From the NCBI RefSeq assembly GCF_000695255.1, contig NZ_JMIB01000043.1:62001-126000 (forward strand): a stretch of DNA of 64,000 nucleotides, read 5' to 3'. The notes beneath the pieces were generated by a model. The model ran no database searches, was not told the DNA's origin, and worked only from the letters and a program-made list of their open reading frames with translations. This document shows, piece after piece, positions 26,840 through 35,004 of this stretch. The translations under genes and the position numbers were made by a program. The stretch comes from Photobacterium galatheae (GTDB lineage: Bacteria > Pseudomonadota > Gammaproteobacteria > Enterobacterales > Vibrionaceae). Numbering within the stretch: position 1 is the first letter of the stretch; every line of letters begins with the position of its first letter.

Positions 26840-28255
26840 TTATCCTGCTTCACCAGCCACAACAGTTTTCATGAGCTGAGACTTACGACGCGTCAAGAAC
26901 CATGCCAGACCCGCAGCAAACAGATAAACACCTGATGCAGTTCCAAAAGCCAGTCCATATCCACTGACAACATTCGGGGCAAATCCCGCAACAGCCATCA
27001 GTGATGCCAGACCGAATGTCGGACCCAATTCCATCGATGTATTCATCACCCCGCCAGCCAGACCTGCTTGTTGCTGAGGCACATGCATTGTTGACAGCAC
27101 GGCTGATCCTGCAAACATCATTGAGGTACCGATTGTCAGCGCCACAATCCCCGGCAGCAAACCTGAGGTGTACACGACCTGCGGATGAATCCCAGACAAC
27201 AAAGCCAGACCTGCTGAGCCAATCAATAACCCGAAGATGGTGACTTTCAGTGGCCCAAAACGGCTGACAATACCACTGGCAGCTCGGTTCATGAGCAGCA
27301 GCGTCAGGGTATAGGGAACAAATGCACCTGCAGTTTCGAGCGGCGTCCAGTTTTGCTGGATTTGAAGAAACAAAGACAGCAAGAAAGTCACCAGCCCCAT
27401 ACTGGCCGAAGCCAGAAGAATACCAATCAAGCCTACAATGCGGTGAGGTTCACGGACAAAGCCCGGCGGCAATAAAGGTGCTTTCACACGTCTTTCCACC
27501 CAAAAAAACAGACTGAGCAGGCAAACACCAGAGATCAGAGGCCCGAATACCATTGGCGATGACCAAGCAAATTCTCCACTGGCGATCAATCCATAACTTC
27601 CAAGGGCAATCCCCAAAGTGGCAAGCAAAGCACCAATCGGATCCAATCCGGATTGATGTGAGGCGGCTTGCTCATCATCCTTCGGTAATAGCCAGGCAAC
27701 AGCAGCCAAACCCACCAGAGCGACCAGCACCGGTGCAACGAACATCCAACGCCATGAAACCCAAGTCGTAACCACGCCGGAAGCAAGAAAGCCGACACCG
27801 CCACCCAGAACGGAAACACCGCCCCAGGTTGCCATGGCACGCATGAAATCTTCCGGTTGAGGAAATAAAGTCCGAAGGACAGCCACTGCTGCAGGTGCTG
27901 TCATTGCAGCACCTGCGCCTTGCAGAAATCGCATCATGACCATCACGGAAAAATGAGAAGAAAAGGCGGCACCCACAGACGCCAAACCAAATAAACATAA
28001 CCCGATGCTTAAGAGTTTTCTGCCGCCGAACTTATCTGTTAGGCGTCCACCGAACAGCAACAGTCCGCTAAAAGACAAACCATATGCGGTGCTCACCAGT
28101 AGTAAATCCGCCGAGTTCAGCCCAAACTCCACGCCAATATCCGGTAAAGGAATACCAATCATGACAATGGTAAAAATCAGTGTTGCCTGCACCACAGCCA
28201 GCAAGGTAAAGGCAAGCTTGAACTGTGGTTTTGTATCGGTACATCTTGTTTGCAC
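26840..28255 (-). CDS. hlmH: MFS exporter, DHA2-type (HlmH homologue)
   Basis: A 471-residue transporter of the 14-helix DHA2 drug:proton antiporter type, with motif A-like FGGRLTDKFGGRK between helices 2 and 3 and helix 1 near residue 15. It should export the dithiolopyrrolone product and so give self-resistance. The frame is open to 28336, but that ATG lies inside the operator palindrome. GTG 28255 has GGAGGA with good spacing and leaves a short N-terminus typical of MFS proteins, so I chose it. A sigma70-type promoter lies about 110 bases upstream. Confidence 0.88.
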   Translation of the reverse strand: MQTRCTDTKPQFKLAFTLLAVVQATLIFTIVMIGIPLPDIGVEFGLNSADLLLVSTAYGLSFSGLLLFGGRLTDKFGGRKLLSIGLCLFGLASVGAAFSSHFSVMVMMRFLQGAGAAMTAPAAVAVLRTLFPQPEDFMRAMATWGGVSVLGGGVGFLASGVVTTWVSWRWMFVAPVLVALVGLAAVAWLLPKDDEQAASHQSGLDPIGALLATLGIALGSYGLIASGEFAWSSPMVFGPLISGVCLLSLFFWVERRVKAPLLPPGFVREPHRIVGLIGILLASASMGLVTFLLSLFLQIQQNWTPLETAGAFVPYTLTLLLMNRAASGIVSRFGPLKVTIFGLLIGSAGLALLSGIHPQVVYTSGLLPGIVALTIGTSMMFAGSAVLSTMHVPQQQAGLAGGVMNTSMELGPTFGLASLMAVAGFAPNVVSGYGLAFGTASGVYLFAAGLAWFLTRRKSQLMKTVVAGEAG

Positions 28256-28333
28256 TTTCTGTTCCTCCAATGCGGTCTTCACAGGATCCTTCAAATGGAA
28301 AAGCCAACTGACATTGTTATATTTTAGTTTTAT

Positions 28334-28355
28334 CATTCAATTGAATTATTGAATG
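28334..28355 (-). promoter_or_regulatory. Palindromic operator in the exporter promoter
   Basis: Half-sites CATTCAA and TTGAATG are perfectly inverted with an eight-base centre. The palindrome sits at the expected transcription start, just downstream of the -10, where a bound repressor would block initiation. It matches the palindrome at 29171-29192 at 19 of 22 positions. The AT-rich dyad is typical of ArsR/SmtB-family operators. Confidence 0.8.
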
Positions 28356-28361
28356 TCGATT

Positions 28362-28391
28362 AGCATAGGCGAGTAATCTCATATCTGTCAA
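28362..28391 (-). promoter_or_regulatory. Sigma70-type promoter of the exporter gene
   Basis: Minus-strand TTGACA (28386-28391) and TATGCT (28362-28367) are separated by 18 bases. This places the transcription start near 28355, at the edge of the operator. Confidence 0.7.
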
Positions 28392-28488
28392 CATGAAAAT
28401 GATTCAAAAAATGATGTGAACAACCGCATCAGAGAAGTCCGGAAGACCTCCCTTCACAAAAAATCAGATAACTGAATTCGATCTCAGA

Positions 28489-29151
28489 TCATGAGCGGTT
28501 AACCGGGTAACCCGCAGCCTTCCACTCTGGCACACCTTCATTAAACCGCCGGGCGGATAATCCTTTTTCTCTGAGGGCAATAACCGCTTTGACTGACAGA
28601 GAACAATACGGGCCACGACAGTAAGCAACAATATCCTGTTCTTCCGGCAACTCAGATAAACGCTTTTCCAGCTCGGTAAGGGGAATATTGACCGCGCCCG
28701 GCAAATGGCCCTGAGCAAATTCTTCTTCCGGCCGCACATCCAGCAAAGTCACACTATTTTCATGCATCCGGCTGAGCAGCTCTTCCCGTGAAATTGCTTC
28801 GGCGTCCTTTTGGTCATTTAAGGTGCTCACCACCAGCTTTTTGATTTCGGAGTGATTGAACTCCGCAAATTGCCGCAGTGCAATCAACAACTCCACAATC
28901 GGGGCATCCCCCAGACGATAAAAAACATGTTTTCCTTCCCGTCGCGTTTGAACATACCCATTCCGTTTCAGCTGCTGCAAATGCTGAGAAGCATTGGCCA
29001 CGGTCAGTTCAGCCAGTTCCGCTAACTTTTCTACAGGTTTCTCCCCCTGAGCGATATGCTCCAGCAATATCAGGCGGTGCGCATTCCCCAACGGTCGGGC
29101 AAGATCGGCCAACTCTGAGTAAATATGATATTGATTGTTTATCATTGACAT
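28489..29151 (-). CDS. ArsR-family repressor fused to a rhodanese domain
   Basis: A 220-residue fusion. Residues 10-100 are an ArsR/SmtB winged helix (NAHRLILLEHIAQGEKPVEK; NASQHLQQLKRNGYV; REGKHVFYRLGD). Residues 120-215 are a rhodanese domain with the active-site loop AYCRGPYCSLSVKA, whose first Cys is the persulfide-forming position. Such fusions are thought to sense reactive sulfur or thiols. It is transcribed toward the exporter, with its own palindromic operator upstream and a near-identical one at the exporter promoter. It therefore probably represses itself, the divergent DUF2938 gene and the exporter. The first ATG (29151) has only a weak ribosome site. Confidence 0.92.
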   Translation of the reverse strand: MSMINNQYHIYSELADLARPLGNAHRLILLEHIAQGEKPVEKLAELAELTVANASQHLQQLKRNGYVQTRREGKHVFYRLGDAPIVELLIALRQFAEFNHSEIKKLVVSTLNDQKDAEAISREELLSRMHENSVTLLDVRPEEEFAQGHLPGAVNIPLTELEKRLSELPEEQDIVAYCRGPYCSLSVKAVIALREKGLSARRFNEGVPEWKAAGYPVNRS

Positions 29152-29170
29152 AAAAATTGTTCTGCCTCAT

Positions 29171-29192
29171 CATTCAATCGATTTATTGAATT
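29171..29192. promoter_or_regulatory. Palindromic operator between arsR-rhodanese and DUF2938 genes
   Basis: CATTCAAT and ATTGAAT half-sites flank an AT-rich centre, differing at only three positions from the operator at 28334-28355. The site lies in the divergent promoter region, where one bound dimer could control both genes. Confidence 0.8.
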
Positions 29193-29295
29193 ATATATCT
29201 TTATCAGTGAATTGGTATGGTGATAACCGCATTTGCTGACATTTTTATAGATATACCAAATACATACCCGCCTGAGAGCAAAAAGGAGAAATCAT

Positions 29296-29784
29296 ATGGA
29301 ACCAGGCTTCGTGATTCACGCTATCTTACTGGGAATCGGTGCCACGCTGGTCATGGACTTATGGGCCCTGTTCCTGAAAGTCTGCTTTCAGATCCCTTCT
29401 CTGAATTACGTCATGGTCGGACGCTGGATCGGTCACTTACCCAAAGGTCAATTTACCCACCCGAATATTGGGCAAGCAGCCCCCATTGCCGGTGAAGCTG
29501 TGATTGGCTGGACTGCACACTACCTTATTGGGATCGCTTTCGCGTTCGTATTGCTATGGGGATGGGGGCTGGAATGGACAGCTTCACCAACGCTGTTACC
29601 TGCACTGATTGTTGGTATCGTAACCGTGGTCGCACCATTTTTCATTTTGCAGCCAGGCATGGGCGCAGGTGTCGCCGCGTCGAAAACACCTCAACCGAAT
29701 ACCGCCAGATTCCGCAGCCTGCTCGCGCATACCTCCTATGGAATTGGGCTATATCTGACGGGGTTGGTGTTATCGTTTTATTGA
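29296..29784 (+). CDS. DUF2938 family membrane protein
   Basis: A 162-residue inner-membrane protein with four hydrophobic helices (near 8-28, 75-95, 100-122, 140-160). A conserved-looking loop reads GRWIGHLPKGQFTH, then PIAGEAVIGWTAHYL. This is the DUF2938 pattern, of unknown function. AAGGAG precedes the ATG. It is divergent from the ArsR-rhodanese gene across the palindromic operator, so it is probably induced by the same sulfur or thiol signal. Confidence 0.85.
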   Translation: MEPGFVIHAILLGIGATLVMDLWALFLKVCFQIPSLNYVMVGRWIGHLPKGQFTHPNIGQAAPIAGEAVIGWTAHYLIGIAFAFVLLWGWGLEWTASPTLLPALIVGIVTVVAPFFILQPGMGAGVAASKTPQPNTARFRSLLAHTSYGIGLYLTGLVLSFY

Positions 29785-30121
29785 CGGCGATTTTTGGGAT
29801 GAATTAACGCAATTCCCAAAAAGACAGTATCAAAACAGCAAGTGCTGTTTTTGAGGTTTGGTCGGTATATCGTACTTTGATGAAGCTCCAAATTCAGCAC
29901 TTGTTCATGCACGCCAAATACTCTTTTCAGGCGCAAAAAGTGCCTAGAAATGCCTTTTGAATCTCTGGAGTTGTCCGGGACGGTTGTTACCCCTCCCGGC
30001 GCCGACAACCTAAAAGTTTATGCATGAGTTTTCCCCTGGTCATGTGTAAACGCCTATGACTTCTGACGCGTTATTGGCCATTTTCGAGTTCCAGCAACAG
30101 CATCATGTCCTACCCAATGAC
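29785..30121. other. Intergenic stretch, no supported gene
   Basis: A hairpin AAAACAGCA-AG-TGCTGTTTTT (about 29832-29852) lies just after the DUF2938 gene and, with its T-run, could terminate it. The rest has only short frames without ribosome sites. Confidence 0.45.
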
Positions 30122-30450
30122 TCACTCTGAATCTCCCCAAACGTGGTCGGCCTCCTGCACCTCATAGACAAAATCTTTAGCCCTAACCCCATATTTTAGA
30201 CAGAAAAAATCTTCACTTATGATCTGGTAATCATTGCCCCACAAACAACCAGAACCAACCGTGAAGCCAATAACGACCGGTTCCTTAAAGAAGTAACTGG
30301 TGCAATGCTTCGATGCCTGTTTCTCGAAAAACTGCAAGAAAATGTGGTTTTACTCAGCGGGTCAGAGCAATGCAGCTTCAGCCATTGCCACTCAGCCTTC
30401 TCGCAGCTTTGAGCAAGGGCTGCTTCCTCATGAAAGCACTCGATGATCAC
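30122..30450 (-). pseudogene. Probable frameshifted small gene of unknown function
   Basis: Two overlapping minus-strand frames look like one broken protein. From a GTG at 30450 the first reads MIIECFHEEAALAQ and continues to SKTTF. The second continues with QFFEKQASKHC through GSGCLWGNDYQ and ends EADHVWGDSE. A one-base shift near 30340 would join them into about 110 residues of ordinary composition. I do not recognise the family. It may be a real frameshift or simply two chance frames. Confidence 0.4.
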
Positions 30451-30693
30451 AAATCATGAATATGGCTCATAGATTAATGAAATAATATCATTTTTATTCA
30501 TGGTATGGCCGAAGTATAAAAATACACTCTGTTGTTAACGCTACACAATATTACTGTTGATTCTCCGTGAAGCCTTCAGGCGAAAATCAAAGCCACTGTG
30601 AAAACAACAGACTGGGAAAATAAAAAATAAAATTGTAAACCCCAGAAATAACAAGGAATAAATTCGAGTATATCTCAGACAATTGGATACCAG
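30451..30693. other. Upstream region of mesX
   Basis: AT-rich region that must carry the mesX-mesD promoter. A GCCACTG...TGGGAA segment near 30592-30619 recalls part of a cobalamin riboswitch, but the B12-box is missing, so I do not call one. Confidence 0.35.
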
Positions 30694-31677
30694 ATGAGCA
30701 TGAATAGAGATTTTAAATTTACAATCAAGCATATTAGCTTCGATGAAAATTATCAGCCTTCAGACAACACCCGTATTACAACCAACTTTGCGAATTTGGC
30801 GAGAGGAAATCACCGCCAGGAGAACTTGCGTAACGCCTTAAAGATGATTGACAATCGTTTTAATGCCTTGGCGAATTGGGATAATCCCAAAGGTGATCGT
30901 TACTCTGTCGAACTTGAAATAATTTCAGTTGATATGGATATTGAAGGCAATGGCCAGACATTCCCATCAATTGAAGTATTAAAGACGAATATTGTTGACC
31001 ATCAGACCAATGAACGCATTGAAGGGATTGTCGGGAATAATTTTTCCTCTTATGTTCGAGATTATGATTTTAGCGTATTACTGTTGAATCATAATAAGAA
31101 TCAACCCAAATTCAGCATTCCAGATGATTTTGGTGATCTCCATGGAAAGCTGTTTCAATGCTTTGTTCATTCAAAGACTTACAAAGATAATTTTAGTAAA
31201 CCACCTGTCATATGTCTCAGTGTTTCAGACAACAAGACCTATCATCGGACTGAAAATCAGCATCCCGTATTGGGTTTTGAATATCAGCCAAATGAGTCTT
31301 CTTTAACTGAACAATATTTCAAAAAAATGGGGCTACAGGTTCGCTATTTTATGCCCCCCAATAGTGTTGCGCCTTTGGCATTTTATTTCTTTGGGGATTT
31401 ACTCAATGATTACACGAATCTTGAGCTAATCAGCACCATCAGCACGATGGAGACTTTTCAAAAAATTTACCGACCTGAAATTTATAATGCGAATGCATCA
31501 GCAGGTCGATGCTATCAACCCGATTTAAAGAATCAGGACCATTCATTCACGCAAATTGTCTATGATCGAAAAGAACGTAGTCAGTTGGCGGTTGAGCAGG
31601 GAAAATTTGCTGAAGAACATTTCATCAAACCATACCAAACGATTCTTGAGCAGTGGTCTGCGAATTACGCTTTATAA
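30694..31677 (+). CDS. mesX: MesX (DUF1852), partner of methionine synthase MesD
   Basis: A 327-residue DUF1852 protein, recognised from its N-terminal FKFTIKHISFDENYQPSDNTRITTNF region and from its neighbour. DUF1852 proteins (MesX) are required for the core-type methionine synthase MesD, an oxygen-dependent, B12-independent enzyme; the biochemical role of MesX is not settled. Codon use is AT-richer than in the surrounding metabolic genes. It lies 21 bases upstream of mesD and is surely co-transcribed. Both flanks hold gene debris, which hints at acquisition as a unit. Confidence 0.88.
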   Translation: MSMNRDFKFTIKHISFDENYQPSDNTRITTNFANLARGNHRQENLRNALKMIDNRFNALANWDNPKGDRYSVELEIISVDMDIEGNGQTFPSIEVLKTNIVDHQTNERIEGIVGNNFSSYVRDYDFSVLLLNHNKNQPKFSIPDDFGDLHGKLFQCFVHSKTYKDNFSKPPVICLSVSDNKTYHRTENQHPVLGFEYQPNESSLTEQYFKKMGLQVRYFMPPNSVAPLAFYFFGDLLNDYTNLELISTISTMETFQKIYRPEIYNANASAGRCYQPDLKNQDHSFTQIVYDRKERSQLAVEQGKFAEEHFIKPYQTILEQWSANYAL

Positions 31678-31698
31678 TGAACGGAAATACATAACAGT

Positions 31699-32736
31699 AT
31701 GATGAAAAAATTATTACCCACATCAACTTCAGGCAGTTTACCTAAACCTGCTTGGCTTGCGCAGCCAGAAACACTTTGGTCACCATGGAAATTGCAAGAT
31801 CAAGAATTAACTGAAGGCAAACAAGACGCTTTGCGTGTGTCATTACAAGAGCAACAGCAAGCAGGTATTGATATTGTCAGTGATGGTGAGCAAACGCGCC
31901 AGCACTTTGTCACGACCTTTATTGAGCACCTCAGCGGCGTTGACTTTGAGAACCGTAAAACCGTTAAAATTCGTGATCGCTATGATGCGAGTGTACCGAC
32001 AGTCGTTGGCGCGGTGAGTCGCCAAAAGCCAGTTTTTGTTGAGGATGCTAAATTTTTACGTCAGCAAACCAAGCAACCGATTAAATGGGCGCTGCCAGGT
32101 CCCATGACGATGATCGATACGCTTTATGATGACCATTATCACAGCCGTGAAAAACTCGCCTGGGAATTTGCAAAAATTCTCAATCAGGAAGCCAAAGAAT
32201 TAGAAGCTGCTGGTGTTGATATTATCCAATTTGATGAGCCTGCATTTAATGTGTTTTTTGATGAGGTCAACGATTGGGGGATTGCTGCTTTAGAACGGGC
32301 TATAGAAGGCCTGAAATGCGAAACTGCTGTACATATTTGCTATGGCTATGGCATCAAAGCCAATACAGACTGGAAAAAGACGCTGGGCTCCGAGTGGCGA
32401 CAATACGAAGAAGTTTTTCCTAAACTGCAAAAATCGAATATCGATATTATCTCACTCGAATGTCACAACTCACGCGTTCCAATCGAACTGCTTGAACTGA
32501 TTCGCGGTAAAAAAGTGATGGTCGGGGCCATTGATGTCGCAACCAATACCATTGAAACACCAGAGGAAGTCGCCAATACCCTGCGAAAAGCACTCCAGTT
32601 TGTCGATGCCGACAAGCTCTATCCTTGTACCAACTGTGGGATGGCCCCCCTGTCTCGTCAAGTGGCAAGAGGCAAGCTCAATGCATTAAGTGCAGGCGCA
32701 GAAATCGTCCGGAGAGAACTCTTAGCCAAGTCCTGA
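31699..32736 (+). CDS. mesD: Core methionine synthase MesD (MetE C-terminal-like)
   Basis: A 345-residue protein matching only the catalytic C-terminal barrel of MetE. Zinc-ligand positions are visible: His in AVHICYGYG near residue 212, Glu and Cys in SLECHNSR near 254, and Cys in CTNCGMAPLS near 312. Full MetE is about 750 residues, so this is the short core type that works with MesX and whose methyl donor is not polyglutamyl-folate in the usual way. It provides methionine without cobalamin. Composition matches mesX and differs from its neighbours. Confidence 0.9.
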   Translation: MMKKLLPTSTSGSLPKPAWLAQPETLWSPWKLQDQELTEGKQDALRVSLQEQQQAGIDIVSDGEQTRQHFVTTFIEHLSGVDFENRKTVKIRDRYDASVPTVVGAVSRQKPVFVEDAKFLRQQTKQPIKWALPGPMTMIDTLYDDHYHSREKLAWEFAKILNQEAKELEAAGVDIIQFDEPAFNVFFDEVNDWGIAALERAIEGLKCETAVHICYGYGIKANTDWKKTLGSEWRQYEEVFPKLQKSNIDIISLECHNSRVPIELLELIRGKKVMVGAIDVATNTIETPEEVANTLRKALQFVDADKLYPCTNCGMAPLSRQVARGKLNALSAGAEIVRRELLAKS

Positions 32737-33041
32737 TTCCAGGACTTGCCGATAAATCAATGTGTCATCGGGTTACCTTTTTTGATTTGAGTACATTCGA
32801 CACCCATAATCGAATCGGTAGCCCGCTATACATGGCAATGACAAATACATGAGCGCAAACCATTCCCGTAATAAGATCGCTGCAACAACGGAGTGGGCGA
32901 CACATTGTGCCGAAAAGAGCATCTGGCGTGCGTGAACAGACGCTAAGTTTGGCACTAATTTCATGCGTGACCTCCCCCTCGAACCGATCAAAATAACCCG
33001 TTGTCGAGACAGATTCATTGAAATTTCAGCCACTCATCAAT
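32737..33041. other. Intergenic region with possible gene debris
   Basis: Frames exist on both strands (for example minus 32773-33033), but none has a ribosome site or a recognisable domain. Together with the debris at 29785-30450 it brackets the mesX-mesD pair. Confidence 0.4.
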
Positions 33042-33074
33042 AAAAAAGCCCGGTATCAAATCGATAAACCGGGC
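33042..33074 (-). terminator. Terminator of the chemoreceptor operon
   Basis: On the minus strand GCCCGGTTTATC...GATACCGGGC is followed by TTTTTTA, 27 bases after the chemoreceptor stop. Confidence 0.92.
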
Positions 33075-33100
33075 GATATACGATCCCTGAAACGTCAAGG

Positions 33101-34738
33101 TTAAGCCAGCTTAAACCGGTGAATCATCTTCATCAGATCAGCGGAAACATGAATCAGTTCATCACTGGCCTGCGCCATCTGATTTGACTCGGACGCAACC
33201 GACAACGACATATCTTTCAGGCTGACGACATTACTGTTGATATCATTCAGGGTCAGTGTCTGCTGCTCGGTTGCAGTCGCAATATGCTGATTCATGGCCT
33301 GAATCGTCTGCACCTCACCGTTAATATGGTTCAGCGATTGACCGGCATCAACGGATATCTTGGAAGCATTTCTGGCTTTTTCCGTCCCCGTTTCCATCAC
33401 TTTGACGGCATTTCCTGCACCATGCTGTAACTGCTCGACAATTTTCTGAATTTCCAGCGTCGATTCCTGAGTCCGCTGCGACAGTGTGCGCACTTCATCG
33501 GCGACCACCGCAAAACCACGTCCGGCTTCACCGGCACGGGCAGCTTCGATTGCCGCGTTCAGAGCCAGCAAATTCGTCTGCTCAGCAATCCCCCGAATCA
33601 CTTCCAGGACGGTATCCACATTCCGGCTCTCTGCCGCCAGCTGTTCCACCACCTGACTGGCCTGATCAATATTCTCTGCCAGTGCATTGGCTTCCTCGAC
33701 GTTCTTATCAACAATCAATTTCCCGCTTTGTGTCCCTTTCGCAGCAGACAAACTGGCATCATTGGCTTCCACAGTGCGTCGGCTGACCTCCTCTACGGTT
33801 GCCAGCATCTCCGTCATCGCTGCGGCCAGTTGCTCCACATCATTTTGCTGCTGATTCAGATTACTATCCACAGTATGAATCGATGAGGACACCTGATTCG
33901 CAGCAGTAGCAACCTGGGTTCCAGCCTGATTGATTTGCAGCATGATCCCCTGAATGGATGCCACAAACTGATTAAAATATCGCGATAAAACGGCCAGCTC
34001 GTCGCTCCCCTGTTCATTCAGACGCTGAGTCAGATCGCCTTCCCCTCGCGAAAGCGCCTGCATCGCAGTCACAGTTTGCTTCAAAGGGGTTGTGATGGAA
34101 CGAATCATCAATGCAACCAGCACGCCCAGCACAATCAGCATTCCCCCGGCATTCGTCAGCGATATAATTTCAGCCTGATGAATATCTTCCTGTAAAGCGA
34201 CCATATTCATCCCGCTCCCGACAATCCATTGCCAGGGCACAAATTCCACCGCATAGCTGGTTTTGGGTTCCAGAACCGTATTATCCTGACCGGATGGCCA
34301 CTCATAGTCCATAAAGCCACCACCCTGTCTGGCTTTTTCATAGAGTTGCTGCACAAAATACACCCCGGCACCATCTTTCAGGTTGAGGGTATTTTTACCA
34401 ATCATCGCCGGTACACCACTGGCTAACTGCACACCACTGCTATCCCCAACAAACACATAGTTTCCTTGATCAAAACGCATCGCCGATACGGCCTGAATCG
34501 CCGCCTGTTTCGCCTGCGATTCTGTCATATCACCCGAAATACTCAGGCTGTAAAAATGACCGATCACCCCCACCGCACTGTCGACCAGATTCACCACTCC
34601 CTGTTCATAATTATCTCTCATAAAGTCACGCGTCTTGTTCGCGTTCACCAGCGTATTCACCAGTAAACCGAGCGCAAACAGCACCAGCAGCGCCCAAATC
34701 CGCGCTGCAATGCTGAAACCGGACAACCAGGTTCTCAT
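33101..34738 (-). CDS. Methyl-accepting chemotaxis protein with a Cache sensor
   Basis: A 545-residue chemoreceptor. Helix 1 lies near 10-28. The periplasmic single-Cache (sCache_2/Cache_2) domain covers about 35-185, with [16 protein letters not shown] and [13 protein letters not shown]. Helix 2 lies near 192-212, HAMP near 213-265, then the long coiled signalling hairpin with the tip [20 protein letters not shown] and EVRTLSQRT near 390-425. Cache_2 receptors typically bind small carboxylates or amines. It is the last gene of an operon, 11 bases after the small helical protein and below the NHL-propeller gene. Confidence 0.93.
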   Translation of the reverse strand: MRTWLSGFSIAARIWALLVLFALGLLVNTLVNANKTRDFMRDNYEQGVVNLVDSAVGVIGHFYSLSISGDMTESQAKQAAIQAVSAMRFDQGNYVFVGDSSGVQLASGVPAMIGKNTLNLKDGAGVYFVQQLYEKARQGGGFMDYEWPSGQDNTVLEPKTSYAVEFVPWQWIVGSGMNMVALQEDIHQAEIISLTNAGGMLIVLGVLVALMIRSITTPLKQTVTAMQALSRGEGDLTQRLNEQGSDELAVLSRYFNQFVASIQGIMLQINQAGTQVATAANQVSSSIHTVDSNLNQQQNDVEQLAAAMTEMLATVEEVSRRTVEANDASLSAAKGTQSGKLIVDKNVEEANALAENIDQASQVVEQLAAESRNVDTVLEVIRGIAEQTNLLALNAAIEAARAGEAGRGFAVVADEVRTLSQRTQESTLEIQKIVEQLQHGAGNAVKVMETGTEKARNASKISVDAGQSLNHINGEVQTIQAMNQHIATATEQQTLTLNDINSNVVSLKDMSLSVASESNQMAQASDELIHVSADLMKMIHRFKLA

Positions 34739-34749
34739 TCTGTTTCTCC

Positions 34750-35004
34750 TTAGCTTTCGTGAGGTGTGCTCAACCCGCGAGCCTTAAGGCATGAATGATG
34801 CTGCTGATGCAGATCGCGTAACTTTGCCTGACTTTGCTGCAATGCTTCACCCTGATTCGCCACAAAATGATTCACGGCATCATCCAGTGAAGCCAACAAT
34901 TCATGAGACTGAGCGACATGCTTTTCTTGCTGTTCCGGTGTATCCCGGTTGCTCGCATGCTTGATTCGCTTGTTTTGGGCTAGCTGAAATACGTTTTCCA
35001 TCAT
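34750..35004 (-). CDS. Small helical protein between NHL and chemoreceptor genes
   Basis: An 84-residue protein of unknown family, rich in Gln, His and Ala. A heptad-like helix ([20 protein letters not shown] and beyond) has the look of a small coiled-coil adaptor. It has neither a signal peptide nor a membrane segment. Its start overlaps the end of the NHL gene by four bases (ATGA), and it precedes the chemoreceptor by 11 bases, so the three products are probably made together. The function is inferred only from position. Confidence 0.75.
   Translation of the reverse strand: MMENVFQLAQNKRIKHASNRDTPEQQEKHVAQSHELLASLDDAVNHFVANQGEALQQSQAKLRDLHQQHHSCLKARGLSTPHES

Noticed and set aside
29778-30008. 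76-codon minus-strand frame after the DUF2938 gene
   Set aside because: No ribosome site or family resemblance, and it overlaps a probable terminator hairpin.
30570-30625. Segment resembling part of a cobalamin riboswitch (AAAGCCACTG...TGGGAA) upstream of mesX-mesD
   Set aside because: The conserved B12 box (AGCCAGGAGACC-like) and the upstream core are not found. A covariance-model search would be decisive; the short match may be chance.
32773-33033. 86-codon minus-strand frame downstream of mesD
   Set aside because: No family, no ribosome site; it may be debris but cannot be assigned.
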